64,000 nt of DNA from Serratia entomophila (GTDB lineage Bacteria > Pseudomonadota > Gammaproteobacteria > Enterobacterales > Enterobacteriaceae), in the NCBI RefSeq assembly GCF_021462285.1, contig NZ_CP082787.1, positions 2,232,001 to 2,296,000 on the forward strand, given 5' to 3'. The notes under the pieces are model-generated. The model saw nothing but the letters and a program-made list of their open reading frames with translations, did no database searches and had not been told where the DNA came from. Positions 40,146 to 49,978 of the stretch are shown one piece after another. Position numbers and translations under genes: made by a program. The stretch's first letter is position 1; each line of letters begins with the position of its first letter.

Positions 40146-40439
40146 GTGAAGTTTTATGGGAAAACGTTAATGTTAACCGCGCTGCTGGCGCTCAGCGCCT
40201 GCAGCAGTTCACCGGAGAAGGGCGCTGATCCGCAGACGGCCGACGCGGACGATACCTGCGGCGCGTCGCAGTATCAGAGCTATGTCGGCAAACCGATGGC
40301 CTCGCTGGAGGGCCTGCAAATTGATGCCAAGGTTCGCGCCATTCCGTACAACTCGGCGGTGACCATGGACTTTAACCTGCGTCGCCTGAACTTCCTTGGC
40401 GACAGCGACGATAAAATCATTCGCGTTTATTGCGGTTGA
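40146..40439 (+). CDS. I78-family peptidase inhibitor lipoprotein
   Basis: A 97-residue envelope lipoprotein: signal peptide with lipobox LSACSS (Cys19), then CGASQYQSYVGKPMASL, RAIPYNSAVTMDFNLRRLNFLGDSDDKIIRVYCG. This is the fold and terminal RVYCG of the peptidase inhibitor I78 family (potato-inhibitor-I-like), with two Cys (residues 38 and 96) that could form a disulfide. The target protease is unknown. GTG start after GAGGAG. E. coli has no such gene between ribE and cfa. A strong terminator follows. Confidence 0.87.
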   Translation: MKFYGKTLMLTALLALSACSSSPEKGADPQTADADDTCGASQYQSYVGKPMASLEGLQIDAKVRAIPYNSAVTMDFNLRRLNFLGDSDDKIIRVYCG

Positions 40440-40464
40440 TGCGCAGTTTGCTGCCCGCAAAATA

Positions 40465-40500
40465 AAAATAGCCCCGGTTTAACGCCGGGGCTATTTTTTT
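40465..40500. terminator. bidirectional terminator between the I78 lipoprotein gene and cfa
   Basis: A TAGCCCCGG / CCGGGGCTA stem with A residues on the left and seven T residues on the right can stop both convergent genes. Confidence 0.93.
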
Positions 40501-40512
40501 ACGCGGGGTCAA

Positions 40513-41664
40513 TCAGCGGCTGACGCGGATACCGCCTTCGACGCCTTTCGGGCTGAATACCACCTGCCACAGCTGAATATCGCGCGCACGGAACGCGCCG
40601 GCGCAGGCGTTCAAATAATAGCTGAACATGCGTTCGAAACGTTCCGAATACCGCTGGGCCAGCTGCGGCCAGGCCTGTTTAAATCGTTCATACCAGGCCA
40701 TCAGCGTGCGATCGTAATCGGCGCCGATATTGTGCCAGTCTTCCATCACGAAATGGCCTTCACTGGCTTCGGCAATATGGCTGACCGACGGCAGGCAACC
40801 ATTCGGGAAGATATATTTGTTGATCCAGGGATCCACATTCATATCCGTCCGGTTGGAACCTATGGTGTGCAGCAGGAACAAACCGTCCGGTTTTAAATTG
40901 CGTTCGACCACCTTGAAATAGGTGCGGTAGTTTTTCGGACCAACGTGCTCGAACATGCCGACGGAAACGATGCGTTCAAACTGCTGATGCAAATCGCGGT
41001 AGTCCTGCAACAGAATTTCCACATCCAGCCCGGCGCAGCGTTGCTGCGCCAGCTTCTGCTGCTCGGCGGAAATGGTCACGCCCACCACCGAAACGCCGTA
41101 GTTTTTCGCCGCGTAGGCGGAAAGGCCGCCCCAGCCGCAGCCGATATCCAGCAGCCGCATGCCGGGTTTCAGCTGCAGTTTTTCGCAGATCATTTTCAGC
41201 TTGGCTTCCTGCGCCTGTTCCAGCGTAGTGGCGTCTTTCCAATAGCCGCAGGAATATTGCATATAAGGATCGAGCATCAGGGTAAAGAGATCGTTCCCCA
41301 GATCGTAATGTTCTTTGCCGACGATCCAGGCGCGCTTCTTCGACTGCAGATTGGTTAATCGCGCGGCGGCTATGCGCAGCGTATCTTTAAGATGGTGGGG
41401 GAGTTTCTTTTCCAGCCCGGCGCTGACCACGCGTTGAAAGAATATATCCAGCCGCTCGCACTCCCACCAGCCGTCCATATAACTTTCGCCCAGCCCCAAA
41501 GAACCTTCCTGCAGCACGCGTTTAAAAAAATCGGGGTTTTTAACCTGAATGTCGAAGGGGCGCGATCCGTTGATTTCAATACCGGCCATGCCGAGCATTT
41601 CATGAGCGATACGGTACCATTGGTTATCCTGAATGCTCAGATCTTCTATACACGATGAACTCAT
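40513..41664 (-). CDS. cfa: cyclopropane-fatty-acyl-phospholipid synthase
   Basis: Uses S-adenosylmethionine to add a methylene bridge to unsaturated acyl chains of membrane phospholipids in stationary phase and acid stress. The start at ATG 41664 (MSSSCIEDLSIQDNQWYRIAHEML) with GGAG upstream gives 383 residues (E. coli 382). The SAM site LDIGCGWGGLS and VVGVTISAEQQKLAQQR are evident, and the N-terminal lipid-binding part holds LQEGSLGLGESYMDGWWE. The earlier in-frame start would add 49 unrelated residues. Very close to E. coli Cfa throughout. Confidence 0.97.
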   Translation of the reverse strand: MSSSCIEDLSIQDNQWYRIAHEMLGMAGIEINGSRPFDIQVKNPDFFKRVLQEGSLGLGESYMDGWWECERLDIFFQRVVSAGLEKKLPHHLKDTLRIAAARLTNLQSKKRAWIVGKEHYDLGNDLFTLMLDPYMQYSCGYWKDATTLEQAQEAKLKMICEKLQLKPGMRLLDIGCGWGGLSAYAAKNYGVSVVGVTISAEQQKLAQQRCAGLDVEILLQDYRDLHQQFERIVSVGMFEHVGPKNYRTYFKVVERNLKPDGLFLLHTIGSNRTDMNVDPWINKYIFPNGCLPSVSHIAEASEGHFVMEDWHNIGADYDRTLMAWYERFKQAWPQLAQRYSERFERMFSYYLNACAGAFRARDIQLWQVVFSPKGVEGGIRVSR

Positions 41665-42005
41665 AGCTTCTCCATCACCTTCTTCTGACTGATGACCCGC
41701 AAGGAAAAAGCTTAGACAATTTCTGCGGGCGCATACGTTTACCGCGGAAAAATTACCCGCAGCGTCTGATATCCGACTATGAACAGAGGAAAATTTTAAG
41801 AAGGCTCCCAACGCAAAGGGCGCAGGATAAACACATCCTTAAAAAAGTGTGACGCCATACGCGTACACAATAGCTACTTGAGATATAGAGATTATAAGGT
41901 GTTACTTTAAAAGGTTGTTTTTGAGTATAGGCGTGCCGAGGCGCTTACTCAACCGTAAATCGCGCTCGGCAAAAATATTCTTTAAGTGACTATTAACCCA
42001 GGTAA
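41665..42005. other. cfa promoter region
   Basis: About 340 bp between punC and cfa, both on the minus strand. TATAAT (41896 to 41891, minus) is the best -10 candidate and would give a leader of roughly 220 bases, similar in scale to the long E. coli cfa leader that is targeted by small RNAs. A loose hairpin (41934-41971) lies nearer punC. No gene is seen. Confidence 0.45.
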
Positions 42006-43220
42006 TTATGACGCCTGGTTAGCATGTTCCCGCGGCGCTTTCTGCTCCGCGTCGGCCGTTTTTCCCCGCTGCAGCCAATAGCCCAACGCGGCCAAAATCA
42101 CCGTGGAAACCATCACCGTTACCGTCGCCAACAGCGGCTGGGCGATAAACGCCGAAACCAGCATGCTGGCGACAAAGCACAGGCCCAGCTGCAGGGTATT
42201 TTGCAGCGCCGCCGCCTTGCCGCTGCTTTCCGGGAACGGCGTCAGCGCATTGGCCACCATGATCGGGTAGCCGGCGCCGTTAACCAGTGCCATAACGCAA
42301 AACGGGATCAGCAAAGTGGTCAGGGTCGGTTCGGTTAGCGTCGCCACCAGATACAGCGCCACCATACTTATGCCGTAGGTTACCAACAGCCAGGGCAGCA
42401 GGGCTTTACCATTAATGCGTTTTAACGCGGCGCGGCAGCCATAGCCGCCGAGCAGGAAGGCCAGGGTTTGCGGCACATAACTCAGGCCGATATCATTCGG
42501 GCTGTAGCCCATGTCGCCAAGGATGAACGGCGAACCGGTCAGCCAGGCGAAAAAGCCGGCCGAGCAGGCGGCGAACATGGCGACGTTGCCGCTGAATACC
42601 GGCGACTTCAACAGCTGCCAGAAGCTGACGCCGCGGTTCTTTTCGGCGCTGGCCGCCGGTTGCGGTTTGGCATTTTCTTTCAGCAGCAGGGTCGGCAGCA
42701 GCAGCAGTACGGTGATGCCCAGCAGCACGGCGAAGATCGTCCGCCAGCTGCTATGGTTCAACAACCAGGCGCCCAGCAGCGGCGCCAGCGCCGGCGACAG
42801 CGCCACCAGCGGCATGATGGTGGCGAATACGCGGTTCGCCTTGCCGTCGCGGTAGCGATCGACCACCAACGCCTGCCAGGTCACCGCGGCGGAGCACACG
42901 CCGATCGCCTGAATAAAACGTAGCGACCACAGCTGCACGGCATTTTGCACCCATAGCATGCCGAGACAGCCGAGGGCGAACAGCGCCAGGCCGATCAGCA
43001 GCACCGGTTTACGGCCCAGGTGGTCGGAGAGCGGCCCCCACAGCAGTTGCGCAAAGGCGAAGCCGGCCAGGAAGATACTGAGGCTGGCGCTGATGGCGCC
43101 GGCGGAAATTTGCAGCTCTTCCCGCATGGCGCCGAAGGCGGGCAGGTACATGTCGGTCGCCAGATAACCCAGCATACTCAGGCCGGCGAGATAGAACATA
43201 AAGCCAAAGGAATTTCGCAT
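42006..43220 (-). CDS. punC: purine nucleoside transporter PunC (YdhC), MFS
   Basis: Bcr/CflA-type major facilitator of 404 residues from ATG 43220 ([29 protein letters not shown]), with twelve hydrophobic segments and the MFS loop motif [16 protein letters not shown] between helices 2 and 3. The E. coli homologue YdhC has been linked to purine nucleoside transport under control of the neighbouring LysR protein PunR (YdhB); by sequence alone, drug export is also possible. The C-terminus is charged ([12 protein letters not shown]). Divergent from punR, as in E. coli. Confidence 0.9.
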   Translation of the reverse strand: MRNSFGFMFYLAGLSMLGYLATDMYLPAFGAMREELQISAGAISASLSIFLAGFAFAQLLWGPLSDHLGRKPVLLIGLALFALGCLGMLWVQNAVQLWSLRFIQAIGVCSAAVTWQALVVDRYRDGKANRVFATIMPLVALSPALAPLLGAWLLNHSSWRTIFAVLLGITVLLLLPTLLLKENAKPQPAASAEKNRGVSFWQLLKSPVFSGNVAMFAACSAGFFAWLTGSPFILGDMGYSPNDIGLSYVPQTLAFLLGGYGCRAALKRINGKALLPWLLVTYGISMVALYLVATLTEPTLTTLLIPFCVMALVNGAGYPIMVANALTPFPESSGKAAALQNTLQLGLCFVASMLVSAFIAQPLLATVTVMVSTVILAALGYWLQRGKTADAEQKAPREHANQAS

Positions 43221-43343
43221 GGTATTTCTCGTTAATATTTTGTTGTCGCAGGTTTTTAGCGCCGGCAAGTGTATCCGGCTGGATCTCTGCTTGTGAAACG
43301 GTAATATTTGCAAAGTGCTGTTAAAAAAATTGAAGGCAAGACA

Positions 43344-44288
43344 ATGTGGTCTGAATACTCTCTGGAAGTGGTGGACGCAGTGGCGCGCACCGGCAGTTTC
43401 AGCGCGGCGGCGCAGGAGCTGCACCGGGTGCCGTCGGCGGTCAGCTATACGGTGCGCCAGCTGGAGCAGTGGCTGGCGGTGCCGCTGTTCGAGCGGCGCC
43501 ATCGCGACGTGGAGCTGACGCCGGCCGGCGCGCTGTTTATCAAGGATGCGCGGGTTGTCATCAAAAAAATGCTCGACACCCGCCGGCAGTGCCAGCAGGT
43601 GGCCAACGGCTGGCGCGGCCAGCTGAACATCGCGGTGGACATCATCGTCAAACCGCAGCGCTGCCGCCAGCTGGTGCTGGACTTTTATCGGCACTTTCCC
43701 GACGTGGAACTGCAGGTTCAGCCGGAGGTATTCAACGGCGTGTGGGATGCGCTGGTCGATGGGCGGGCGGAGATGGCGATCGGTGCGACGCGCGCGGTGC
43801 CGGTCGGCGGCGGTTTTGCCTTCCGCGATATGGGGTATATGAACTGGCTGTGCGTGGCCAGCCCAGGGCACCCGCTGGCGCAGTTGGCCGGCCCGCTGCA
43901 TGACGACCAGCTGCGGCCCTATCCCTCGCTGTGCCTGGAAGATACCTCGCGCAACCTGCCGAAGCGCGTAACCTGGACGCTGGATAACCAGCGGCGGCTG
44001 GTGGTGCCGGATTGGGTTTCGGCGCTGGATTGCCTGTGCGCCGGGCTGTGCGTCGGCATGATGCCGGCCCACCGGGTTTTGCCGTTGGTGCAGCGGGGCG
44101 AACTGGTGGCGCTGCAGCTGCAGCAGCCGTTTCCCGCCAGCCCCTGCTGCCTGACCTGGCAGCAGGATAAACCCTCACCGGCGATGGCCTGGCTGCTGGA
44201 ATATCTGGGGGACAGTGAAACCCTGAACCAAGAGTGGCTGGGTGAAACGCTGCCGGAAGCCGCGCGGGCTCCCGGCAGCGGCGATTAG
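43344..44288 (+). CDS. punR: LysR-family regulator PunR (YdhB)
   Basis: LysR-type regulator of 314 residues. The N-terminal winged helix ([41 protein letters not shown]) is almost identical to E. coli YdhB, and the effector domain keeps [19 protein letters not shown] and [13 protein letters not shown] use ATG 43344 after AAGG; the longer frame adds 12 residues not in the homologue. It is expected to activate divergent punC in response to purine nucleosides. Its stop overlaps the purR stop by four bases, tail to tail. Confidence 0.92.
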   Translation: MWSEYSLEVVDAVARTGSFSAAAQELHRVPSAVSYTVRQLEQWLAVPLFERRHRDVELTPAGALFIKDARVVIKKMLDTRRQCQQVANGWRGQLNIAVDIIVKPQRCRQLVLDFYRHFPDVELQVQPEVFNGVWDALVDGRAEMAIGATRAVPVGGGFAFRDMGYMNWLCVASPGHPLAQLAGPLHDDQLRPYPSLCLEDTSRNLPKRVTWTLDNQRRLVVPDWVSALDCLCAGLCVGMMPAHRVLPLVQRGELVALQLQQPFPASPCCLTWQQDKPSPAMAWLLEYLGDSETLNQEWLGETLPEAARAPGSGD

Positions 44289-45310
44289 CGGCGGTAGTCG
44301 ATGAACGGACCGTCGGCGACCGAACGGCGCTCGATCAGCTTCGGATGCACCTCTATCACCTGCGACTCTTCGCGCTTGCTGATGATGCGATCCAGCAGCA
44401 TGGTGAAGGCCATTTCGCCCAAACGCTCCTTGGGCTGGTGGATAGTGGTCAGCGCCGGGGTGAAGTAGCGGGCGTTGCGCACGTTGTCGTAGCCGATCAC
44501 CGAAATATCCTGCGGCACCCGCAGGCCCAATTCGTCGGCGGCGCAGATGGCGCCCATCGCCATGATGTCGCCGCCGCAGAACACCGCGGTCGGGCGCTGT
44601 TTTTGCGACAGGATCTGATGCATCGCCTTGTAACCGGATTCCGGTTCGAAGTCGCCCTGGACTATCCATTCGTCGCGCACCTCGATATTGGCTTCCTGCA
44701 TCGCCTTCAGGAAGCCCTGATGGCGGCCGCCGCCGGTGTTGCGCGCCAGCTGGCCGGGAATGGCGCCGATATCGCGATGGCCGCGTTCGATCAGATAACG
44801 GCCGGCCAGGTAGCCGCCTTCGAAGGCGTTATCGATGATGGTGTCGGTAAAGTCACCGCGCGCCGCGCCCCAGTCCATCACCACCATTGGGATATTGCGG
44901 TAGTCTTCCAGCATGCCCAGCAGTTGGTCCGGGTATTCCGAGCACATCACCAGCAGCCCGTCGACGCGTTTTTGCGCCAGCATCGCCAGGTAGGCGCGCT
45001 GCTTGTCCAGGTTGTTGTGCGAGTTGCACAGGATCAGCGTATAGCCCTTGCTGTAGCAGCTGTTTTCCACCGCCTCAATCACTTCGGCAAAGTAGGGCGC
45101 CTCGCTCGAGGTGGCCAGCAGGCCGATCGACTTGGTGTGATTGACCTTCAGGCTGCGCGCTACGGCGCTCGGTGAGTAATGCAGTTCTTTGATTGCGGCC
45201 CACACGGCCGCTTTGGTCTCTTCGGCGACGAAACGAGTCTTATTGATGACGTGCGAAACGGTGGTGGTGGAAACGCCAGCGCGTTTGGCCACATCTTTAA
45301 TCGTTGCCAT
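44285..45310 (-). CDS. purR: purine repressor PurR
   Basis: LacI-family repressor of purine synthesis genes, with hypoxanthine or guanine as corepressor. The start at ATG 45310 ([32 protein letters not shown]) gives 341 residues, exactly the E. coli PurR length. Hinge and recognition regions are nearly identical ([21 protein letters not shown]). The ligand-binding core contains GGDIMAMGA and [25 protein letters not shown] PurR-like half-conserved site lies 47-62 bp upstream, consistent with autoregulation. Confidence 0.97.
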   Translation of the reverse strand: MATIKDVAKRAGVSTTTVSHVINKTRFVAEETKAAVWAAIKELHYSPSAVARSLKVNHTKSIGLLATSSEAPYFAEVIEAVENSCYSKGYTLILCNSHNNLDKQRAYLAMLAQKRVDGLLVMCSEYPDQLLGMLEDYRNIPMVVMDWGAARGDFTDTIIDNAFEGGYLAGRYLIERGHRDIGAIPGQLARNTGGGRHQGFLKAMQEANIEVRDEWIVQGDFEPESGYKAMHQILSQKQRPTAVFCGGDIMAMGAICAADELGLRVPQDISVIGYDNVRNARYFTPALTTIHQPKERLGEMAFTMLLDRIISKREESQVIEVHPKLIERRSVADGPFIDYRR

Positions 45311-45634
45311 GTAAGAAATGACTCCTGAACTTACATGTTGCAGCATGTAAGTGTGATGTTAATCGTTTGCCTGCGTAGATCCTCCTCCAGAGAAGCGAAA
45401 ACTGAGTTTTTAGTGTATTGAAGTCGTCAGCGCTTGGTCAGGAGGGGCATTGTTGCCGGTACGCAGTTGTGAACTGCGAATTTTGTCGCATATTGAGCAA
45501 AAGGGGAAGAGGTAATCGGTATTATAAACAGGGAAATGATAACAAGATTTTATTGGCGAACTGTGGGAAAATGATTTGACGTACTAATTGTGCGCCTTTT
45601 ATCCTTGGGAAAGCCTATCTGAGAAGGAGTAGTA
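45311..45634. other. purR-ynhF divergent intergenic region
   Basis: 324 bp between purR and the small ynhF gene. It holds the purR promoter and operator candidate and an AT-rich part with the ynhF promoter. No further gene is supported. Confidence 0.45.
45357..45372. promoter_or_regulatory. PurR operator candidate upstream of purR
   Basis: TGTTAATCGTTTGCCT keeps the CGTTTGC half of the PurR box (10 of 16 consensus positions). Autorepression of purR is known in E. coli. Confidence 0.4.
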
Positions 45635-45724
45635 ATGGATACCGATCTGAAGATGTCGCTGTTCACCACCCTGTGTGCGCTGGCCGTGATCATTGCCTTC
45701 AGCTTCACCGCCGCGTTGAACTGA
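45635..45724 (+). CDS. ynhF: YnhF family small membrane protein
   Basis: A 29-residue peptide beginning MDTDLKMSLFTTLCALAV and ending FTAALN, a single hydrophobic helix. It matches E. coli YnhF (29 residues, MSTDLK start, TAALH end) in size, plan and position beside purR. AAGGAG lies upstream of ATG 45635 at good spacing. YnhF is a membrane-located small protein whose function is unknown to me. Confidence 0.88.
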   Translation: MDTDLKMSLFTTLCALAVIIAFSFTAALN

Positions 45725-45736
45725 ATCCCCGGCATT

Positions 45737-45760
45737 AAAAAGGCGCAGCTTGCTGCGCCT
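45737..45760. terminator. hairpin between ynhF and mepH
   Basis: An AGGCGCAG / CTGCGCCT stem with a CTTG loop sits 16 bp after ynhF. On the minus strand it continues into T residues, so it may end the ynhF transcript and help stop the convergent mepH transcript. Confidence 0.7.
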
Positions 45761-45867
45761 CGTCGCTCTCCCCGGCGGTTATCCGCGTTTTTCTGCAGCA
45801 CAGGTCCGGTACGCCAACGCCCGGAGGTTCTCCAGGCATTTCGGTCGCGTATCGCGCCAGCCTGGTA

Positions 45868-46686
45868 TTAGCGGATGGTTTTCGGCGTCACTACCCGGCG
45901 GGCGCCGATGTAGTGGTTCTGCCAGTAGTCGTTGTCGAGCTGGCTGATGCGGATCTCTTCGCCGGTACGCGGAGACTGGATAAACTTGCCGTTGCCGAGG
46001 TAAACGCCGACATGATCGGCCACGCCGCGGTTGTTGATGCGGAAGAACACCAGGTCGCCGCTTTCCAGTTCGTTTTTCTTGATCGGCGCGGCGTCGCGCA
46101 GGTGATACATCTCATTGGCGGTGCGCGGCATCTTGATTTTTACCACGTCCTTATAGGCGTAATAAATCAGGCCGCTGCAGTCAAAGCCGGTGCGCGGCGA
46201 GCTGCCGCCCCAACGATAAGGCTTGCCCATCTGATCCATCAGCTTGGCCATGGCAGTTTGTTTGGCGTGCTGATAGCGTTTTTTATGCGCCGGGCTAAGC
46301 TTCAGCGGCTTATCATCGAGCACCAGTTTGGCGGTTGCCATACCGGCTTCGCGGTGGCGACCGTAGCCTTTTTTGTAGCCCTTTTTCGGTGGGGTGACTT
46401 TGATCTTGGCGATTTTCTGGGGTTTGGCTTTCGACTTGGCGCTGACAATCTTTTTAGCGGTTTTCTCGGGTTTGGCCTTGGCGATCTTGGTTTTTTTCTC
46501 GCTTGCCGTGACTTTGGCTTTTTTGCCGGCCTTTACCGCTTTCTTTTTTTTGCGGTCATCCGGCCGTGCTTCATTAACATGGCTCTTGCGCTGCTCGGCG
46601 GCAACACGCGCCTGTGGCGCAGCGTGCGCCAAATTGAAGAATAGCTGCGTAAATAACAGCACAAAAAGCGTAAGAATTAAACGCAT
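45868..46686 (-). CDS. mepH: murein DD-endopeptidase MepH (YdhO)
   Basis: NlpC/P60 endopeptidase that cleaves D-Ala-mDAP crosslinks to allow cell wall growth. The 272-residue product has a signal peptide (about 1-22, cut after AHA). A very Lys-rich, low-complexity linker spans about 46-108 (KKKKAVKAGKKAKV and similar), probably for binding wall or nucleic polyanions. The catalytic domain has Cys170 in GFDCSGLIYYAY and His225 in VADHVGVYLG; the third position is Gln (FIQSP). E. coli MepH lies next to grxD in the same way. The E. coli neighbour sodB is missing here. Confidence 0.92.
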   Translation of the reverse strand: MRLILTLFVLLFTQLFFNLAHAAPQARVAAEQRKSHVNEARPDDRKKKKAVKAGKKAKVTASEKKTKIAKAKPEKTAKKIVSAKSKAKPQKIAKIKVTPPKKGYKKGYGRHREAGMATAKLVLDDKPLKLSPAHKKRYQHAKQTAMAKLMDQMGKPYRWGGSSPRTGFDCSGLIYYAYKDVVKIKMPRTANEMYHLRDAAPIKKNELESGDLVFFRINNRGVADHVGVYLGNGKFIQSPRTGEEIRISQLDNDYWQNHYIGARRVVTPKTIR

Positions 46687-47101
46687 GTCGATGTCACCAA
46701 CCTTGGCCCCGAAACGGATATCGAAAGAGTCACAGTATTCCCGAATTTCGCCATATAAAACAGCGAAGAACTCATAAATGATAATCCATATTGTGAGAAA
46801 AAGTTAATAGCATTTTTTTTGGTTTAAAATCAACCTGTTGATGTATAAAAAAACATCACCTCGTTTCCGTGGATATTATAAAGCGGGCGGTTGGGCCGCC
46901 AAAATATATTAGTGAAATGGTCGGATTAAAAATGTTATTCTGAGCGTATGTTTTAACCGGAATGGCGTTGCCGGTGAAGCGCGATCGGCGGCGGGTGAAT
47001 GCCCTTGCAAAAGATGGCGTTTTCTTGCGGCTGTTCCAGCCGCTACAATAGCCCGTGTGATGCATGTTGTAGCCATGAGATGTGGCCTGAGGAAGCAATA
47101 A
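46687..47101. other. mepH-grxD divergent intergenic region
   Basis: 415 bp with AT-rich blocks near 46750-46860, presumably both promoters. The grxD ribosome site, GAGG, lies just before its ATG. I find no gene; in particular there is no trace of sodB, which is in this neighbourhood in E. coli. Confidence 0.5.
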
Positions 47102-47449
47102 ATGACGACGACGATTGAAAAAATTCAGCACCAGATTGCTGAGAACCCGATTCTGCTGTACATGAAAGGCTCGCCAAAGCTGCCAAACTGCGGTTTTTCC
47201 GCACAGGCGGTTCAGGCGCTGTCCGCCTGTGGCGAGCGCTTTGCCTACGTTGATATTTTGCAAAACCCGGACATCCGCGCCGAGCTGCCTAAGTACGCCA
47301 ACTGGCCGACGTTTCCACAGCTGTGGGTTGACGGCGAATTGGTCGGCGGCTGCGATATTATCATCGAGATGTATCAGCGCGGGGAACTGCAGCAGCTGAT
47401 CAAAGAAACCGCAGAGAAATACAAAGAGCAGGAAGACCAACAGCCTTAA
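47102..47449 (+). CDS. grxD: monothiol glutaredoxin GrxD
   Basis: Fe-S cluster-binding monothiol glutaredoxin of 115 residues. The CGFS active site is at residues 30-33 (LPNCGFSAQAVQAL), with the glutathione-binding WPTFPQLWVDGELVGGCDI downstream. E. coli GrxD is also 115 residues. It carries and transfers 2Fe-2S clusters, often with BolA partners, and is functionally close to the suf genes in this window although 14 kb away. Confidence 0.97.
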   Translation: MTTTIEKIQHQIAENPILLYMKGSPKLPNCGFSAQAVQALSACGERFAYVDILQNPDIRAELPKYANWPTFPQLWVDGELVGGCDIIIEMYQRGELQQLIKETAEKYKEQEDQQP

Positions 47450-47477
47450 TCGGCCGGCGGCTTGTTGCCATCGCATA

Positions 47478-47517
47478 TCGGGCGGCGCCAGTGCAGACTG
47501 GGCCGCCCGATTTTTTT
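47478..47517 (+). terminator. terminator of grxD
   Basis: A TCGGGCGGC / GCCGCCCGA stem with a 15-base loop (which can pair further) is followed by seven T residues. Confidence 0.92.
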
Positions 47518-47518
47518 G

Positions 47519-48169
47519 TCAGTCGTCGAGGTCGCCGGCGGCCAGCGGCCAGCCGCCGAGGCGTTTCCAGCGGTTGACCAGCTCGCAAAACAGCAGGGCG
47601 GTTTGCTCGGTGTCGTACAGCGCCGAATGCGCCTGGCTGCTGTCAAATGGCATGCCGGCGGCGATACAGGCTTTCGCCAGCACCGTTTGGCCCAGCACCA
47701 GCCCGCTCAGCGCCGCGGTATCGAAGGTGGCGAACGGGTGGAACGGGTTGCGCTTCAGGCTGGCGCGCTCGGCGGCGGCCATCAGGAAGCTGTGATCGAA
47801 GTTGGCGTTGTGCGCCACGATAATGGCCCGGTTGCAGCCGCGATCCTTGATGCCTTTGCGCACCGCTTTGAAAATGGCGTGCAGCGCGTCATATTCGCTG
47901 ACCGCGCCGCGCAGCGGGTTGTGCGGATCGATGCCGTTGAACGCCAGCGCCTCCGGTTGCAGGTTGGCGCCTTCAAAAGGCTCAACGTGAAAGTGCAGGG
48001 TTTCATCCCGCTGCAGCCAGCCGTCCTCGTCCATTTTCAGCGTGACGGCGGCAATTTCCAGCAACGCGTCGGTTTTGGCATTAAAACCGGCGGTTTCAAT
48101 ATCTATTACTACGGGATAAAACCCACGAAAACGACCACTCAGGGCGTTAAGATCACTTTTTTCGGCCAT
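47519..48169 (-). CDS. rnt: ribonuclease T
   Basis: 3'-5' exoribonuclease of the DEDD family that trims tRNA CCA ends and matures 5S and 23S rRNA. The start at ATG 48169 ([41 protein letters not shown]) gives 216 residues (E. coli 215). DEDD residues are visible in [18 protein letters not shown] and [14 protein letters not shown]. The gene begins right after the grxD terminator. E. coli has lhr between rnt and grxD; it is absent here. Confidence 0.96.
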   Translation of the reverse strand: MAEKSDLNALSGRFRGFYPVVIDIETAGFNAKTDALLEIAAVTLKMDEDGWLQRDETLHFHVEPFEGANLQPEALAFNGIDPHNPLRGAVSEYDALHAIFKAVRKGIKDRGCNRAIIVAHNANFDHSFLMAAAERASLKRNPFHPFATFDTAALSGLVLGQTVLAKACIAAGMPFDSSQAHSALYDTEQTALLFCELVNRWKRLGGWPLAAGDLDD

Positions 48170-48245
48170 CAGTTTCTTATCTTCATCGAATGCAGCGCGC
48201 ATTATGGCAAATTTTGCGCCCGGTTGCAGGCGCTTATCACGGGAT

Positions 48246-48270
48246 AAAAAGAAGGGCGCCGCTGCGCCCT
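48246..48270 (-). terminator. terminator of gloA
   Basis: On the minus strand an AGGGCGC / GCGCCCT stem with a four-base loop is followed by a T-rich tail, 9 bp after the gloA stop. Confidence 0.85.
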
Positions 48271-48279
48271 GGGGTAGCC

Positions 48280-48687
48280 TTACTTGCCGAGGCCGTGGCC
48301 GGCGTGCTTGTTCTCGATCAGTTCGATCTTATAGCCGTCCGGATCTTCGACAAAGGCGATCACCGTCGTGCCGCCCTTGACCGGGCCGGCTTCTCGGGTC
48401 ACTTTGCCGCCGGCGCGGCGAATGCCGTCGCAGGTGGCCGCCACATCGTCGACGCCCAGCGCCAGATGGCCGAATGCGGTGCCCATTTCGTAGCTTTCGG
48501 TGCCCCAATTGTAGGTCAGTTCAATCACTGCGCCTTCGCTTTCATCGCTGTAGCCGACAAACGCCAGCGAATATTTGTATTCCGGGTTCTCGCTGGTGCG
48601 CAGCAGGCGCATGCCTAATACCTTGGTATAGAAGTCGATGGAGCGTTGCAGATCACCGACGCGGATCATGGTATGGAGTAAGCGCAT
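48280..48687 (-). CDS. gloA: lactoylglutathione lyase (glyoxalase I)
   Basis: Converts the methylglyoxal-glutathione hemithioacetal to S-lactoylglutathione. The start at ATG 48687 ([26 protein letters not shown]) gives 135 residues, the E. coli length. Ni2+ ligands of the family are visible: His5, Glu56 ([10 protein letters not shown]), His74 (FGHLALGV) and Glu122 (YKIELIE). In E. coli gloA follows nemA in the NemR-controlled nemRA-gloA unit; here a terminator separates nemA from gloA. Confidence 0.97.
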   Translation of the reverse strand: MRLLHTMIRVGDLQRSIDFYTKVLGMRLLRTSENPEYKYSLAFVGYSDESEGAVIELTYNWGTESYEMGTAFGHLALGVDDVAATCDGIRRAGGKVTREAGPVKGGTTVIAFVEDPDGYKIELIENKHAGHGLGK

Positions 48688-48807
48688 AATTCCTCTGATT
48701 GGCTGTGCCGTTGCCAACGGCGGGTGGGTCGAGGCGAAACTCAGTATAGCGTTGTCGCACAAGGGAATTCAACGCAGTATGAGTGACAGCGTCACACCTG
48801 TTGACCG

Positions 48808-48838
48808 AAAAAAAACGGCCATGATGCTGTCATGGCCG
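48808..48838 (-). terminator. terminator of nemA
   Basis: On the minus strand a CGGCCATGA / TCATGGCCG stem with a five-base loop is followed by about eight T residues, some 20 bp after the nemA stop. Confidence 0.9.
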
Positions 48839-48858
48839 CTGGGGGGGATAAAGGTTCG

Positions 48859-49962
48859 TTAGTTGGTCAGGAACGGATAATCGGTATAGCCTTCGGCGCC
48901 GCCGCCGTAGAAGGTTTCCGGCTTGGGGTCGTTAAGCGCGGCATGCTGCTGCAGGCGCTCCACCAGATCCGGGTTGGCGATATAGCTGCGGCCAAAGGCC
49001 ACCGCATCGATAAAGCCTTTATTGATCAGATCTTCGGCCTTCTCGGCGGTGTAGGCGCCGGCGCCGACGATCACCCCTTTATAGTGGGCGCGCACCGAAT
49101 CGCGGAAGGCGTCGGAGTAAGGCTTGCCGCCGGCCCAGTCCGGTTCGGAGATGTGCAGGTAGGCCAGATTGCGCTTGTTCAGCTCTTCCACCAGGTACAG
49201 CGCGGCTTCTTCCTGATCTTCGCCGTTGTCCAGGCCGTTGAACGGGCCCAGCGGCGAAATGCGGATGCCGATGTGCTCGGAGCCCCATTCGGCGACGGCG
49301 GCGTCGACCACTTCCAGCGTCAGGCGGGTGCGGTTTTCGATGCTGCCGCCGTATTGATCGGTGCGCTGGTTGGAGGCCGGCGACATGAACTGGTGCAGCA
49401 GATAACCGTGCGCGGCGTGCAGCTCGATGTAATCGAAGCCGGCCTCGCGCGCGTTGGCGGTGGCCTGGCGGAAATCGTTGACGATGCCCGGGATCTCGTT
49501 GAGCTCCAGCGCGCGCGGGGTAGAGGTTGGCACCCGCACCCAGGCGCCGGTTTCGTCACGCACCGTAGTGCGGCTGTCGGCATTGATCGCGGATGGCGCT
49601 ACCGGCGCCTGATGGCCCGGCTGCAGGCTATCGTGGGAGATACGGCCCACGTGCCACAGCTGCACGGCGATGTGGCCGTTTTTGTCATGCACCGCCTGGG
49701 TGATTTTTTTCCACGCGGCGATCTGCTCTGGCGTGTGCAGCCCCGGAGCGCCGGCGTAGCCCTTCGCCTGGAAAGAAATCTGGGTGGCTTCGGTCACGAT
49801 TAACCCGGCGCTGGCGCGTTGAGCATAATACTCACCCATCAGCGGCGTCGGGATATCGCCAGGTTCGATGCTGCGCAGGCGCGTCAATGGCGCCATAAAC
49901 ACGCGGTTGGGCAGGGTGGTGGCGCCAACCTTCAGCGGGGAGAACAATTTTTCAATCTTCAT
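48859..49962 (-). CDS. nemA: N-ethylmaleimide reductase NemA (Old Yellow Enzyme)
   Basis: FMN-dependent ene-reductase of 367 residues that reduces N-ethylmaleimide, nitrate esters, quinones and other electrophiles. OYE features: MAPLTRLRS at the FMN site, [10 protein letters not shown], the substrate-binding pair in [28 protein letters not shown], and [36 protein letters not shown] near the C-terminus. The gene follows nemR by 90 bp, as in E. coli nemRA. A partial NemR-like palindrome sits in that gap. Confidence 0.95.
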   Translation of the reverse strand: MKIEKLFSPLKVGATTLPNRVFMAPLTRLRSIEPGDIPTPLMGEYYAQRASAGLIVTEATQISFQAKGYAGAPGLHTPEQIAAWKKITQAVHDKNGHIAVQLWHVGRISHDSLQPGHQAPVAPSAINADSRTTVRDETGAWVRVPTSTPRALELNEIPGIVNDFRQATANAREAGFDYIELHAAHGYLLHQFMSPASNQRTDQYGGSIENRTRLTLEVVDAAVAEWGSEHIGIRISPLGPFNGLDNGEDQEEAALYLVEELNKRNLAYLHISEPDWAGGKPYSDAFRDSVRAHYKGVIVGAGAYTAEKAEDLINKGFIDAVAFGRSYIANPDLVERLQQHAALNDPKPETFYGGGAEGYTDYPFLTN

Positions 49963-49978
49963 GATGCATCCTATGTTT

